From assembly GCA_050692435.1 (NCBI GenBank), contig JBOGVG010000055.1:1-19071 (forward strand): DNA of 19,071 nucleotides, given 5' to 3'. A model generated the notes under the pieces. The model ran no database searches. It was not told where the DNA came from and saw only the letters and a program-made list of their open reading frames with translations. The stretch comes from AC-69 sp050692435 (GTDB taxonomy: Bacteria; Actinomycetota; UBA4738; HRBIN12). Below are positions 1-7,707 of the stretch, in pieces; the stretch's first letter is position 1; each line of letters starts with the position of its first letter. The position numbers were made by a program, and so were the translations under genes.

Positions 1-50
1 TCCCGCTTCCGTGGCCCCGGGCCCTTGCCCGAGGCCGGCTTACGGCATAT

Positions 51-88
51 GCTTACGCCGTCAGGTAGTATAGGCATACGACGTAAGC
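51..88. promoter_or_regulatory. Dyad operator over the tetR promoter
   Basis: An 11-base arm at 51-61 (GCTTACGCCGT) is matched by its near reverse complement at 78-88 (ACGACGTAAGC), with one mismatch. Between the arms sits a TAGTAT hexamer (66-71) that can serve as a -10 box, which would put transcription start near 78-80. A dyad over the -10 box is the usual place for autorepression by a TetR protein, and the tetR-type gene starts 25 bases further on. GGCATA also occurs twice as a direct repeat (44-49, 73-78). That this is the operator is inferred from position and symmetry. Confidence 0.45.
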
Positions 89-113
89 TGTCAACCCGAC
101 GAACCGAGGAATC

Positions 114-851
114 ATGCCCAAGACCGAAGAAATCCCGGAGAACGCGAAGCGAACGGCCGGCGAAGGGGAAGCATCCGCCGGGCACCGCCGAGAGCCTTTG
201 ACCAGAGAGCGCATCGTCCGCACCGCCCTTCGACTCATGGACGAGGAAGGCCTCGACGCTGTGACGATGCGACACATCGGCCGGGAGCTCGGCGTGGAGG
301 CCATGTCCCTGTACAACCACGTGAGGGACAAGGAGGACATCCTCGACGGGGTGGCCGAGGCGGTCATGGCCGACTACCGGCCCGAACCGGCCTCGGAGGA
401 CTGGGTCGGGTGGGCCCGGGCCGCCGCGCACGAGTGGCGCCGGCTGCTCAAGGCCCATCCGAACGTCATCACGCTGCTCGTGGAGCGCAAGCACCCCATG
501 ACCTCGGTGGAGGCGCTCCAGCCGATGGAACACGCCCTCGAGATCATCCGGCAGGGCGGCCTGCCCGAAGAGGACACCGTGCAGGCGTTCCGGGCGATCG
601 GCGGCTATATCTTCGGGTTCGTGATGATGGAGGTCGGCAACATGGTGGCCGGCCAGGGCGAGCGCTACACGGACGCCCAGATGGAGGAGCTGGCGCGGGC
701 GCTCCCGGCCGACCGCCTGCCGCGGTTCCTGGAGTTGCTGCCGTACCTGGCGAGGTGCGACGACGACGCCACCTTCGACTTCGGCTTGGAGCTGTTGCTG
801 GACGGCATCAGGGCCCGGGCTGCCCGGGCCCGGCGAGCCGCCGGCTCCTGA
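114..851 (+). CDS. TetR/AcrR family transcriptional regulator
   Basis: A 245-aa DNA-binding repressor-type protein of the TetR family. The first 28 residues are a charged, probably disordered tail. Residues 29-75 form the TetR N-terminal domain: TRERIVRTALRLMDEEG, then the helix-turn-helix (TMRHIGRELGVEAMSLYNHV), in which the SLYNHV recognition helix is typical. The long helical C-terminal part (about 85-230) resembles the TetR_C class that binds a small hydrophobic ligand; the ligand cannot be read from sequence. The ATG at 114 has a GAGGA ribosome site just upstream. A dyad over its promoter suggests autorepression. The gene to the left is outside the window and may be divergent. The downstream secreted-protein gene begins 90 bases later with its own ribosome site, so co-regulation is possible but not shown. 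Confidence 0.9.
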   Translation: MPKTEEIPENAKRTAGEGEASAGHRREPLTRERIVRTALRLMDEEGLDAVTMRHIGRELGVEAMSLYNHVRDKEDILDGVAEAVMADYRPEPASEDWVGWARAAAHEWRRLLKAHPNVITLLVERKHPMTSVEALQPMEHALEIIRQGGLPEEDTVQAFRAIGGYIFGFVMMEVGNMVAGQGERYTDAQMEELARALPADRLPRFLELLPYLARCDDDATFDFGLELLLDGIRARAARARRAAGS

Positions 852-941
852 CCGCCGCTCCGCCGCCGCAGGCTAAGCGGCCAGTTTGACAACACCCCCC
901 GGGGGAAGGGTGAATGGTCACTCACGTCCAAGGAGGTCCCC

Positions 942-2513
942 GTGACCATCTCCCCCGCCTGGCGACGGACCCCTCTCTCCATGGTGTCGGCGCTCACCAT
1001 CGTCGCGACCTTCGCGTCGACCTCGGGAGCCTCCGACGGGTTCCTCACGGCCCAGCCGCCCATGCTCACGCTGAGCCCGAGCGTGCCTGCCGGATCGTCG
1101 GTGCTCCCCATCATCAACAGTGGCGAGATGCTCGGCACCTTCACCTTCGAGGGCATCCCCGACGGCATCGGGGCGATGCCGGGAGCGACTGCGGGGACCG
1201 TCGACGTCTTCGTCAATCACGAGCAGTCCCACGTGCCGTTCCCCCCGACCCTGGCAGACGTCGCCGACGCTTCGGTGTCCAGGCTCACCCTCGACACGAC
1301 ACCCGACGGCACCGTCGGTGGAGTGCTCGCCGCTTCGGTGCCCATCCCGCCGAGCGCCGGCTACCTCCGGTTATGCTCGAGCACGATGGCGGGCCCGCCC
1401 GAGGGGCTGGACCGGTACCTGTACTTCACCAACGAGGAGTCGAACGACGTCGTCCCGGTTCCCTCCGGAGCCCCCTACGGCCCCGACCCCTCCCTCGCGC
1501 CAAACCGGCAGGCCGGCTACTCGGTCGTCCTGGACCCCGCGACCGGCGTGTTCACGCAGGTCCCGGGGATGGGACGCCACAACCACGAGAACACGATGGT
1601 TGTCCCGGGCGGGTGGGAGCAGATCGCGGTCCTCTCGGGCGACGATACGTTCTTCAGCCGTACGCCGGACTGGTCGCAGCTCTTCCTGTACCTGGCCGAC
1701 GACGAGGACGCGCTGATCGCCGACCACGGGAGCCTGTGGGCCTTCCGGGTGACACACACGGATGAGGGCAAGGTCGACGAGGCCGACCCGTTCAACGGTG
1801 CCAACGACTACGGCGACATCGGGAGCGGCGAGGCGTGGCGGGGACGGTTCATCCACGTGCCGAAGGTGATCGCGCGCGGGCTGACCACGGACCGGCCGCA
1901 GAACGCCCTGGAGGACTGGTCCAACGCGAACAACGTTTTCCAGTTCATCCGGGTCGAGGACACGGCCTACGACAAGAGCAACCCCCGGGTCGTGTACATC
2001 GCCGACACCGGCGACCGCAGGATGGTTCCGGACCCCACGACCGGGCGGCTGATGCGGAACCCGAGCTCCGGGCCATTCGGCGCGTTCCCGAACGGGCGCG
2101 TCTACCGGATGGAGTTCTCGGTGGACAACCCCAGGAAGGTCGTGAGCTTCTCGATCCTCGTGAACGCCGACGCCAACGAGCCCACCGGGCTGGCGGCCAC
2201 CGCGATCCACCAGCCGGACAACATGGGCACCAGCACGCACAGCCTGATGGTGCAGGAGGACTCGAGCCAGGCGCCGAACTCGCGGGTGTGGCGCTATGAC
2301 TTCATGACCGGCACGTGGTCGGTCGTGGCGTCCGTCAACGACCGTGACTGGGAGTCGAGCGGCATCGTCGACGTGTCGGCGTGGTTCGGCCCCGGATCGT
2401 GGCTCCTGGACGTCCAAGCGCATGACGTGTTCGTGACGTTCATCCCGGGTTCGCCCGTCTCGTTGAAGCGAGAGGGCGGCCAGCTCCTGCTGATGAGGAT
2501 CCCCGGGAGCTGA
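942..2513 (+). CDS. Secreted DUF839/PhoX-like protein
   Basis: A 523-aa exported protein. The N-terminus has an RR-containing basic stretch (residues 8-9), a short hydrophobic core (MVSALTIVATFAS) and a small-residue cleavage region before about residue 35, so it reads as a signal peptide. The mature part looks like a beta-propeller, with acidic/His motifs spaced through it: VNHEQS near 92, TNEES near 165, GMGRHNHEN near 210, SGDD near 230 and VYIADTGD near 350. This pattern resembles actinobacterial proteins annotated as DUF839 or PhoX-like phosphatases, where such residues bind calcium or iron. Phosphatase activity is inferred only. The GTG at 942 follows a strong AAGGAGGT ribosome site (930-937), which decides the start. 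It is convergent with kbl. An extracellular esterase-like or structural propeller is an alternative. Confidence 0.6.
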   Translation: MTISPAWRRTPLSMVSALTIVATFASTSGASDGFLTAQPPMLTLSPSVPAGSSVLPIINSGEMLGTFTFEGIPDGIGAMPGATAGTVDVFVNHEQSHVPFPPTLADVADASVSRLTLDTTPDGTVGGVLAASVPIPPSAGYLRLCSSTMAGPPEGLDRYLYFTNEESNDVVPVPSGAPYGPDPSLAPNRQAGYSVVLDPATGVFTQVPGMGRHNHENTMVVPGGWEQIAVLSGDDTFFSRTPDWSQLFLYLADDEDALIADHGSLWAFRVTHTDEGKVDEADPFNGANDYGDIGSGEAWRGRFIHVPKVIARGLTTDRPQNALEDWSNANNVFQFIRVEDTAYDKSNPRVVYIADTGDRRMVPDPTTGRLMRNPSSGPFGAFPNGRVYRMEFSVDNPRKVVSFSILVNADANEPTGLAATAIHQPDNMGTSTHSLMVQEDSSQAPNSRVWRYDFMTGTWSVVASVNDRDWESSGIVDVSAWFGPGSWLLDVQAHDVFVTFIPGSPVSLKREGGQLLLMRIPGS

Positions 2514-2533
2514 CGAGGAGACCGGCTCGGTCG

Positions 2534-2563
2534 GCTCGGCCTGGTCCTCAGACGAGGCCGAGC
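2534..2563. terminator. Hairpin between convergent DUF839 gene and kbl
   Basis: GCTCGGCC at 2534-2541 pairs perfectly with GGCCGAGC at 2556-2563 around a 14-base loop. It begins 20 bases past the plus-strand stop and overlaps the last codons of the minus-strand kbl gene. On the plus strand a short TTCCT follows. It could end transcription of the plus-strand gene; there is no real T-run, so this is tentative. Confidence 0.4.
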
Positions 2564-3726
2564 TTCCTGCCAACGCTCCCGAAGGCCTCCAGGGCCTCCT
2601 CCAGGTCCTCCTCGGTGTGCTCGGCGGTCACGATGGTGCGGACCCGGGCCTGCCCCCGGGCCACCGTGGGGTACACGATGGCCGGGGTGAACACGCCTTC
2701 CTCGAAGAGCTGCCGGGCGAGCTCCTGGGCCCTCTCCTCGTCGCCCGTGATGACCGGCGTGATCGGCGTCTCGCTCATCCCAGTGTTGAACCCGAGGTCC
2801 TGGAGGCCCCCCTTGAAGGACCGGGTGTTGCTCCACAGGCGCTCCAGCCGCTCCGGCTCGTCGCGGATGATTTCCAGAGCAGCGATGCAGGCCGCCACCA
2901 CCGCCGGAGGCGGGCTGGTGGAGAACAGGTAGGGCCGGCCCCGGTTCCGAAGCCATTCGATCAGGTGGCCCGGTCCCGCGATGAACCCGCCGAGCACGCC
3001 GATGGCCTTGGAGAGCGTCCCCACCTGGACGTCCACCCTCCCGTGCAGGCCGAAGTGGTCGACCGTCCCGGCCCCGCCCTTGCCCAGCACGCCCGAGGCG
3101 TGGGCGTCGTCGATCATCATGATGGCGCCGTGCTTCTCGGCCACCTCCACCAGGGCAGGGAGTGGCGCGATGTCGCCGTCCATGGAGAACACGCCGTCGG
3201 TGATGAGGAGCTGCCGCCGCCCCGGCGCCTTCGTCTCCTCGAGCAGCTCGTCCGCCGCCTCGGCGTCCTTGTGCGGGAAGACCTTGATCTCGGCCCGGGA
3301 CAGCCGCGCGCCGTCGATGATCGACGCGTGGTTCAGCTGGTCCGAGACGATCACATCCTCCTTGTCGAGGATAGCGGCCACCGTGCCGGCGTTTGCGGTG
3401 AACCCGGACTGGAACATCAGCGCCTCCTCCGCGTGCTTGAACTCGGCGAACCGACGTTCCAGCTCCCGGTGCATCGTCATGGTGCCGGCGATGGTGCGGA
3501 CAGCGCCGGTCCCGGCCCCCTGCTTCGCCGCCGCCCGCGACGCCGCCTCGTTCATCCGGGGATGGCTGGCCAGGCCGAGGTAGTTGTTCGACGCCAGGTT
3601 CACGACCTCCCGCCCGTCGAACCGGGCCCGGGCCCCCGTGGGCCCCTCCAGGGTCCGTTCCCGGATGACGAGTCCCTGCTCGTCCAGCTCCCCCAGCCGA
3701 TCCCTCAGGTAGTCGAGCGCGCCCAC
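2548..3726 (-). CDS. kbl: Glycine C-acetyltransferase (2-amino-3-ketobutyrate CoA ligase)
   Basis: A 392-aa PLP enzyme of the alpha-oxoamine synthase family, close to the usual KBL length of about 398. It converts 2-amino-3-ketobutyrate plus CoA to glycine and acetyl-CoA, the second step of threonine degradation. Visible motifs: NLASNNYLGLASHP near 43-56, GTGAVRTIAGT near 72-82, SDQLNHASIIDG near 128-139, MIDDAHASG near 204-212 (the Asp that holds the PLP pyridine), and GTLSKAIG with the PLP-binding lysine at 240. BioF and ALA synthase share this fold, but the adjacent tdh gene decides for KBL. The start is GTG at 3726, one base after the tdh stop (TGA-C-GTG), with GGAGG upstream inside the end of tdh, so translation is probably coupled. 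Confidence 0.95.
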   Translation of the reverse strand: MGALDYLRDRLGELDEQGLVIRERTLEGPTGARARFDGREVVNLASNNYLGLASHPRMNEAASRAAAKQGAGTGAVRTIAGTMTMHRELERRFAEFKHAEEALMFQSGFTANAGTVAAILDKEDVIVSDQLNHASIIDGARLSRAEIKVFPHKDAEAADELLEETKAPGRRQLLITDGVFSMDGDIAPLPALVEVAEKHGAIMMIDDAHASGVLGKGGAGTVDHFGLHGRVDVQVGTLSKAIGVLGGFIAGPGHLIEWLRNRGRPYLFSTSPPPAVVAACIAALEIIRDEPERLERLWSNTRSFKGGLQDLGFNTGMSETPITPVITGDEERAQELARQLFEEGVFTPAIVYPTVARGQARVRTIVTAEHTEEDLEEALEAFGSVGRKLGLV

Positions 3727-3727
3727 G

Positions 3728-4777
3728 TCAGCCCTCCGGGAACATGATCACCTTGGCCGAGTGGCCCGAGGCCGTGATCTCGAAGGCTTCCTCGAACCGC
3801 TCCAAGGGGAACCGGTGCGTGATGACCGGGCTCACGTCCACCCGCCCCGTGGAGAGCAGCGTGGTCGTCTGCTGCCAGGTTCGGAACATCTCCCGCCCGG
3901 TGATGCCCTGGACCCGGGCCTCCTTGAAGATGACCTGGTCGGCGAGGTCCAACGTCACCGGCCGGTCGGGGAGCCCGAGCAGCGACATCCGCCCCCCTCG
4001 GGCCAGCATCCGCGTGCCCTGATCGATGGCGGTCGCGTTCCCCGACATCTCCAGCACGACCTCGGCACCCGTCCCGTTGGTGGCCGCCAGCACCGCCCGG
4101 ACGGGGTCCTCGGCCTTCGGGTCGGCCAGGAGGTCCGCCCCCATCTTGGCCGCCAGAGCTCGCCGCTCGTCGTTCGGCTCGATGGCGATGACCTTCCAGG
4201 CGCCGGCCGCCCGGGCGATGCCTACCGAGAACAGCCCGATGGGGCCGCACCCGATCACCGCCACCGGGTTGGTGGCCAGGTCCTCGCCTCCCTCCGTCCC
4301 GAACGTGGCGTGCACGGCGTTCCCGAAGGGCTCCATGATCGAGGCCACGTCGGGGTCGATGCCCTCCCCCACGATCCATGCGTTCTGGGCCGGGATGACC
4401 ACGTACCCGGCGAACGCCCCGTCGGTGTCCACGCCCAGGATCCGGAGGTTCTCGCAGATGTGAGCCCGGCCCGTGCGGCACGTGGAGCAGTGGCCGCAGG
4501 CGATGTGTGTCTCGGCGGCCACGAAGGTGCCGGGCTGGATGTGGTGCACCTCCGGCCCCACGGCCTCGACGGTCCCCGCCACCTCGTGCCCGAACGTCAT
4601 GGGCGTGCGGGGGATGCGCGCGGCTGCCCATTCGTTCCACTCGTAGATGTGAAGGTCGGTGCCGCAGACCGAGGCGCCGTGCACCCGGACCAGGACCTCG
4701 CCCTCCTCCGGCCGGGGGATCGGCACCTCGTCGAGCTCGGCCCCCGGGCCGGGGCGCGTCTTGCGGAGCGCCCGCAT
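3728..4777 (-). CDS. tdh: L-threonine 3-dehydrogenase
   Basis: A 349-aa zinc-dependent medium-chain dehydrogenase that oxidises L-threonine to 2-amino-3-ketobutyrate with NAD+. From the chosen start, the catalytic zinc Cys is C38 (ASVCGTDLHIYEWNEW), the same number as in E. coli TDH, followed by GHE at 63-65. The structural zinc cluster is C94, C97, C100 and C108 (CGHCSTCRTGRAHIC). EPFGNAVH, a TDH-specific motif, and a Rossmann GCGPIGL follow. TGREMF and ITHRF near the C-terminus are also TDH-like. It forms an operon with kbl. The start is uncertain: the ATG at 4777 (MRAL) aligns with the family. An in-frame ATG at 4789 lies 8 bases after a TAGGCT box (4798-4803, minus strand), which would suit a leaderless start with four extra residues. 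Confidence 0.93.
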   Translation of the reverse strand: MRALRKTRPGPGAELDEVPIPRPEEGEVLVRVHGASVCGTDLHIYEWNEWAAARIPRTPMTFGHEVAGTVEAVGPEVHHIQPGTFVAAETHIACGHCSTCRTGRAHICENLRILGVDTDGAFAGYVVIPAQNAWIVGEGIDPDVASIMEPFGNAVHATFGTEGGEDLATNPVAVIGCGPIGLFSVGIARAAGAWKVIAIEPNDERRALAAKMGADLLADPKAEDPVRAVLAATNGTGAEVVLEMSGNATAIDQGTRMLARGGRMSLLGLPDRPVTLDLADQVIFKEARVQGITGREMFRTWQQTTTLLSTGRVDVSPVITHRFPLERFEEAFEITASGHSAKVIMFPEG

Positions 4778-4797
4778 CGTCCCGCCCATCGTCAGGC

Positions 4798-4803
4798 AGC
4801 CTA
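4798..4803 (-). promoter_or_regulatory. Possible tdh -10 box
   Basis: On the minus strand this is TAGGCT, a TANNNT hexamer 8 bases before the ATG at 4789 and 20 before the preferred ATG at 4777. No good -35 element is seen. It is the best promoter candidate for the tdh-kbl operon in the 125-base divergent gap shared with the lipoprotein gene. Confidence 0.35.
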
Positions 4804-4902
4804 TCGCCTCCGGGCAGGCACGGATCCCGACCGAACCCGGAACCTTCGGGCCCGCCTTGGTCGTCGAACAGCCGATCACCACGGATGATGGAGGAACCGA
4901 CC

Positions 4903-5751
4903 ATGAGGAACCGCACGCTGCTCGTCCCGCTCCTGGCGCTCACCCTGCTGGCCGTGGGGTGCGGACGCCTGACGGACGCCGGCGACGGCGGCATCGAGCA
5001 TCCCACCGGGCCGAACGAGCTGGTGCTGCGGATGGACATCGGCGGCGGGTTCGTGCCCGTCGAATACGCACTCGCTCAGTTCCCGCAATGGTCGCTGTTC
5101 GGCGACGGGCGCCTCATCACGGAGGGTCCGCAGATCGAGATCTATCCCGGACCGGCCCTCCCCAGCCTCCAGGTACAGACCCTCACCGAGGACGGGGTGC
5201 AGGCCATCGTGGAGGCGGCCCGAGAATCGGGCCTCATGGGGCCCGACCGCAGTTACGACTACCAGTGCATCACCGACGCCCCCACCACCACGTTCACGCT
5301 GGACGCAGGCGGGACGAAGCACGTCGTGAGCGCGTACGCGCTTGGCGTGAGCGAGGGTGCGTGCCAGGGCGCGGACACCGAGGCCCGCGCCGAACTCGTG
5401 GCCTTCCAGGCCAAGCTGACCGACCTCGCGAGCTGGCTCCCGACCGGTTCGGTGGGCGACCAGGTGCAATTCCAGTTCGACGAGATGCGCGTCCTCGTCC
5501 GGCCGTACTCGGCATCCCCGGAGCCCGGGCTGGGGCAGGCCCCCATCGACTGGCCGCTCGAGCCCCTGTCCACCTTCGGCCAGCCCAGTGCCACGTTCTC
5601 CGATTTCCGGTGCGGCGTCGTGAGCGGTGCCGACTTCGCGAAGCTCCTGCCCGAGGCGCAGCGGGCGAACGAGCTTACGCCGTGGAGAAGCGACGGGGAG
5701 CGCTACGGGCTGATCTTCCGCCCGCTCCTGCCGGACGAGCACACCTGCTGA
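4903..5751 (+). CDS. Secreted lipoprotein of unknown function
   Basis: A 282-aa exported lipoprotein; I do not recognise a named domain. The N-terminus is basic (MRNR), then a hydrophobic run (TLLVPLLALTLLAVG) ending in a lipobox AVGC, with the lipidated Cys at residue 20. The mature part holds motifs such as PTGPNELVLRMDIGGGF, YALAQFPQWSLFGDG and TEDGVQAIVEAARESGLMGPD, which suggest a repetitive beta-rich fold with short helices. There are four further cysteines, near residues 121, 145, 241 and the last residue, which could form disulfides outside the cell. The start at 4903 is chosen because GGAGGA (4890-4895) stands 7 bases before it and because it gives a clean signal peptide. Upstream in-frame codons lie antisense to tdh. 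The gene is divergent from tdh and convergent with the kinase gene. Confidence 0.8.
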   Translation: MRNRTLLVPLLALTLLAVGCGRLTDAGDGGIEHPTGPNELVLRMDIGGGFVPVEYALAQFPQWSLFGDGRLITEGPQIEIYPGPALPSLQVQTLTEDGVQAIVEAARESGLMGPDRSYDYQCITDAPTTTFTLDAGGTKHVVSAYALGVSEGACQGADTEARAELVAFQAKLTDLASWLPTGSVGDQVQFQFDEMRVLVRPYSASPEPGLGQAPIDWPLEPLSTFGQPSATFSDFRCGVVSGADFAKLLPEAQRANELTPWRSDGERYGLIFRPLLPDEHTC

Positions 5752-5765
5752 CGTCGGAGCCGCGG

Positions 5766-6872
5766 CTACGGCCCCAGGATCGAGGCGCGCACCCCGCGAT
5801 CCTGGAGCTCCTGGGCTCGCGCCCCAACGGACCGGAAGCCGGGCAGATGGATCCGGAAGGTCGCCCCTCCGCCCGGTTCACCGTCCGCCGAGACCGAGCC
5901 GCCGTGGGCCTCCGCGATGGCCTTGACGATGGCCAGGCCGAGGCCAGTCCCCCCTTTCCCGCGCGCGCGGCCGGGGTCGAGCCGGCTGAAACGATCGAAG
6001 ATCCGGGGCAGCTGGTCCCGCTCGATCCCAACTCCCGCGTCGGCCACCTCCAGGACTAGGGACCCGTCGGCGGCCCATGCGGCGATGCGGATGCGCTCGC
6101 CCTCGTCGGTAGCCTTCACCGCGTTCTCGATCAACGCGTCCAGGGCGATGGCTAGGCGCTCCCGATCGGCCTGGAGGGACCCGTCCAATGCGACATCGAC
6201 CAGCCACTCCCGACTGGCGGTCGGCTCCCAGCGGTGGGCCGTGCCGACGACAAGGGGCTCGATCTGCACCGGGGCGACGGCCAGGAAGCCGGGATGTTCG
6301 GCCGCCGCCAGGATGAGCAACCGCTCGGACAGCCTCTCCAGCCGCTCCAGCTCATCGAGCACGACGCCGATGTCCTCACCCGCCTGCGTCCCCAGGCTAT
6401 CGGCCCGGATCAGCTCGGCGTGACCCCGAGCCACGGTGATGGGGGTGCGCAGCTCGTGCGACGCATCCCGGATGAATTCGCGCTGCCGCTCCAGCAGCCG
6501 ATGCTCGTTCTCGGCCAGTCGCCTTGCCTCCTCGGCGGCAGCCTGGCGGCGGCGCGCATGCCACACCATCGCAACGAACATGGCCGCCATGAGGGGGACC
6601 TCGGCCACCTCGTCCAGACTCTCGTGGCCCCTCGTGACCGTCCACACCAGCGCCCCTCCGGTCACCACCACGATGACGAGCAGAACCCCCACGGTCGTGC
6701 GGAGCCGCCACACGCGGAACCCATACACCAGCGCGAGGCTCACCCAGACAAAGTGGAAGGGGATCGTCTCCCACCGCTCGAGCAGGACGATCACGGCCAC
6801 ATTGGCCGCGGCGAAGGCCCCCCAGGCCACCTCGACCCAGTGGCTACGGAGCTTGGATGCGATAGCCGACAC
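5766..6872 (-). CDS. Membrane sensor histidine kinase
   Basis: About 368 aa. Four hydrophobic segments lie near residues 15-31, 40-52, 61-79 and 92-104, with no sizeable extracytoplasmic loop, so the stimulus may be sensed in the membrane. A helical linker (105-132) leads to the HisKA dimerisation domain with the phospho-accepting H139 (DASHELRTP). The HATPase domain carries ENAVKA (N box), DAGVGI (G1), DRFSRLD (F box) and GTGLGLAIVKAIAEAHGG (G2), all intact. It would phosphorylate the response regulator encoded just upstream. The start is uncertain: GTG at 6872 overlaps the regulator's last 29 bases, and GTG at 6830 falls after its stop. Either keeps the membrane part. The overlap implies one mRNA and a dedicated pair. 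It ends 14 bases from the convergent lipoprotein gene. Confidence 0.9.
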   Translation of the reverse strand: MSAIASKLRSHWVEVAWGAFAAANVAVIVLLERWETIPFHFVWVSLALVYGFRVWRLRTTVGVLLVIVVVTGGALVWTVTRGHESLDEVAEVPLMAAMFVAMVWHARRRQAAAEEARRLAENEHRLLERQREFIRDASHELRTPITVARGHAELIRADSLGTQAGEDIGVVLDELERLERLSERLLILAAAEHPGFLAVAPVQIEPLVVGTAHRWEPTASREWLVDVALDGSLQADRERLAIALDALIENAVKATDEGERIRIAAWAADGSLVLEVADAGVGIERDQLPRIFDRFSRLDPGRARGKGGTGLGLAIVKAIAEAHGGSVSADGEPGGGATFRIHLPGFRSVGARAQELQDRGVRASILGP

Positions 6873-7509
6873 TTCGAACCGTCTCGATGACGTCGGGGCC
6901 GAGCTTGGCCCGGAGGCGCCCCACGCAGACGTCCACCACATTGCTCCCGGGGTCGAACGAATACCCCCATACATCCGCGAGCAGCTGCTGACGGCTGCAG
7001 ACCTCCCCACGCTTCAGCATCAGGTGCTGGAGGACGAGGAATTCCCGTCCGCTCAGGGCCACGGCTCCATCTCCTGCGTCGGCCACCCTCCGCACGAGAT
7101 CCAGCCGGACCCCACCCGCCTTCAGGAAACGGTCGTCGGGACCGGAGGCCGGCTGGCGCAGCCGGGCCCGGACGCGGGCGAGCAGCTCGGCAAGAGAGAA
7201 TGGTTTGGGCAGGTAGTCGGAGGCCCCGAGTTGCAGGCACCGGACCTTGCTGTTCACGTCCGATAGGGCGGAGAGGACCAGCACCCGTTGGTCAGGCCGG
7301 GATTCCATGAGGTGCTGCAGGACGGAGACACCATCCTGCCCGGGCAGGAGGAGGTCGAGCACGACCAGCTCGTATCGGCCGGTCCGTGCGAGCTCGAGCC
7401 CCCGAATCCCGTCGAGAGCGCTGTCGACCTGGAAGCCCTCAGCCGATAGAGCCCGTGACACGAAGCTCACGATCCTCCGCTCGTCGTCCACGAGTAGGAC
7501 GCGTGCCAT
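6844..7509 (-). CDS. OmpR/PhoB-family response regulator
   Basis: A 221-aa two-component regulator. The receiver domain covers residues 1-115, with the acidic pair D8-D9, the phospho-accepting D52 (LVVLDLLLPGQDG), S80 as switch residue and K102 (LPKPFSLAEL). The winged-helix DNA-binding domain covers about 128-220, with LSGREFLVLQHLM, the recognition stretch DPGSNVVDVCVGRLRAKLG and the closing VRSVGYRI, all typical of OmpR/PhoB proteins. The ATG at 7509 is chosen because the receiver domain begins right there (MARVLLVDDE) and because a TAGGAT box stands exactly 7 bases upstream, which fits a leaderless mRNA. Its partner kinase gene overlaps its 3' end. Repeated sites upstream of its promoter suggest autoregulation and control of the divergent cupredoxin gene. 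Confidence 0.95.
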   Translation of the reverse strand: MARVLLVDDERRIVSFVSRALSAEGFQVDSALDGIRGLELARTGRYELVVLDLLLPGQDGVSVLQHLMESRPDQRVLVLSALSDVNSKVRCLQLGASDYLPKPFSLAELLARVRARLRQPASGPDDRFLKAGGVRLDLVRRVADAGDGAVALSGREFLVLQHLMLKRGEVCSRQQLLADVWGYSFDPGSNVVDVCVGRLRAKLGPDVIETVRSVGYRIQAP

Positions 7510-7516
7510 GACCGGA

Positions 7517-7522
7517 ATCCTA
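7517..7522 (-). promoter_or_regulatory. Leaderless -10 box of the response regulator gene
   Basis: Minus-strand TAGGAT (TANNNT) ends 7 bases before the ATG at 7509, so transcription would start at or next to the start codon. The -35 position would be near 7540-7545, where there is no consensus. That is consistent with a promoter needing an activator, and the ATGACGG dyad at 7551-7566 lies immediately upstream. Confidence 0.5.
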
Positions 7523-7546
7523 AGCGCCAGCCGTCCCGGCGAACAG

Positions 7547-7607
7547 CCAGATGACGGAACCGTCATCCCGCCCCGTGCCTCGGACCTGAACACCAGATGA
7601 CGGTTCC
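7547..7607. promoter_or_regulatory. Pair of repeated putative regulator-binding sites
   Basis: CCAGATGACGG-NN-CC occurs at 7547-7561 (NN = AA) and at 7593-7607 (NN = TT), 46 bases apart in the same orientation. The first copy is part of a perfect dyad with 7-base arms: ATGACGG-AA-CCGTCAT at 7551-7566. Relative to the regulator's inferred start at 7509, the dyad lies at about -42 to -57, a class-II-like activator position. The second copy lies about -60 from the inferred start of the divergent cupredoxin gene. That the neighbouring response regulator binds here is inference. Confidence 0.5.
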
Positions 7608-7652
7608 ATGAGGTCTTCGTCATCGACCGTCCGAATCGCGGCCCCCCCAACC

Positions 7653-7658
7653 TACACT
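7653..7658 (+). promoter_or_regulatory. Possible -10 box of the cupredoxin gene
   Basis: TACACT fits TANNNT and would start transcription near 7665, giving a 43-base leader with a good ribosome site. No clear -35 element is present at the right distance, so activation from the upstream repeats is possible. Confidence 0.35.
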
Positions 7659-7707
7659 TCGCGTCGATCAGGAGATTTCGAGTCCTTTTCCCGGAAGGAG
7701 GAAGACC

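Noticed and set aside
410..889. Overlapping Gly/Arg/Pro-rich frame inside tetR.
   Set aside because: A shifted-frame shadow of the regulator gene with biased composition and no start signal.
886..924. TTGACA (886-891) as -35, and the TGAATGG/TCACTCA dyad (911-924) as promoter/operator of the DUF839 gene.
   Set aside because: No acceptable -10 box lies 16-18 bases from TTGACA, and the dyad matches at only 5 of 7 positions and does not resemble the tetR promoter dyad. Kept only as a remark.
2617..4888. Long plus-strand frames opposite kbl and tdh (376 and 375 codons).
   Set aside because: Antisense shadows of two clear metabolic genes; no motif or ribosome site.
5752..5765. Terminator between the convergent lipoprotein and kinase genes.
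   Set aside because: Only a 10-base self-complementary AGCCGCGGCT without room for a loop and without a T-run.
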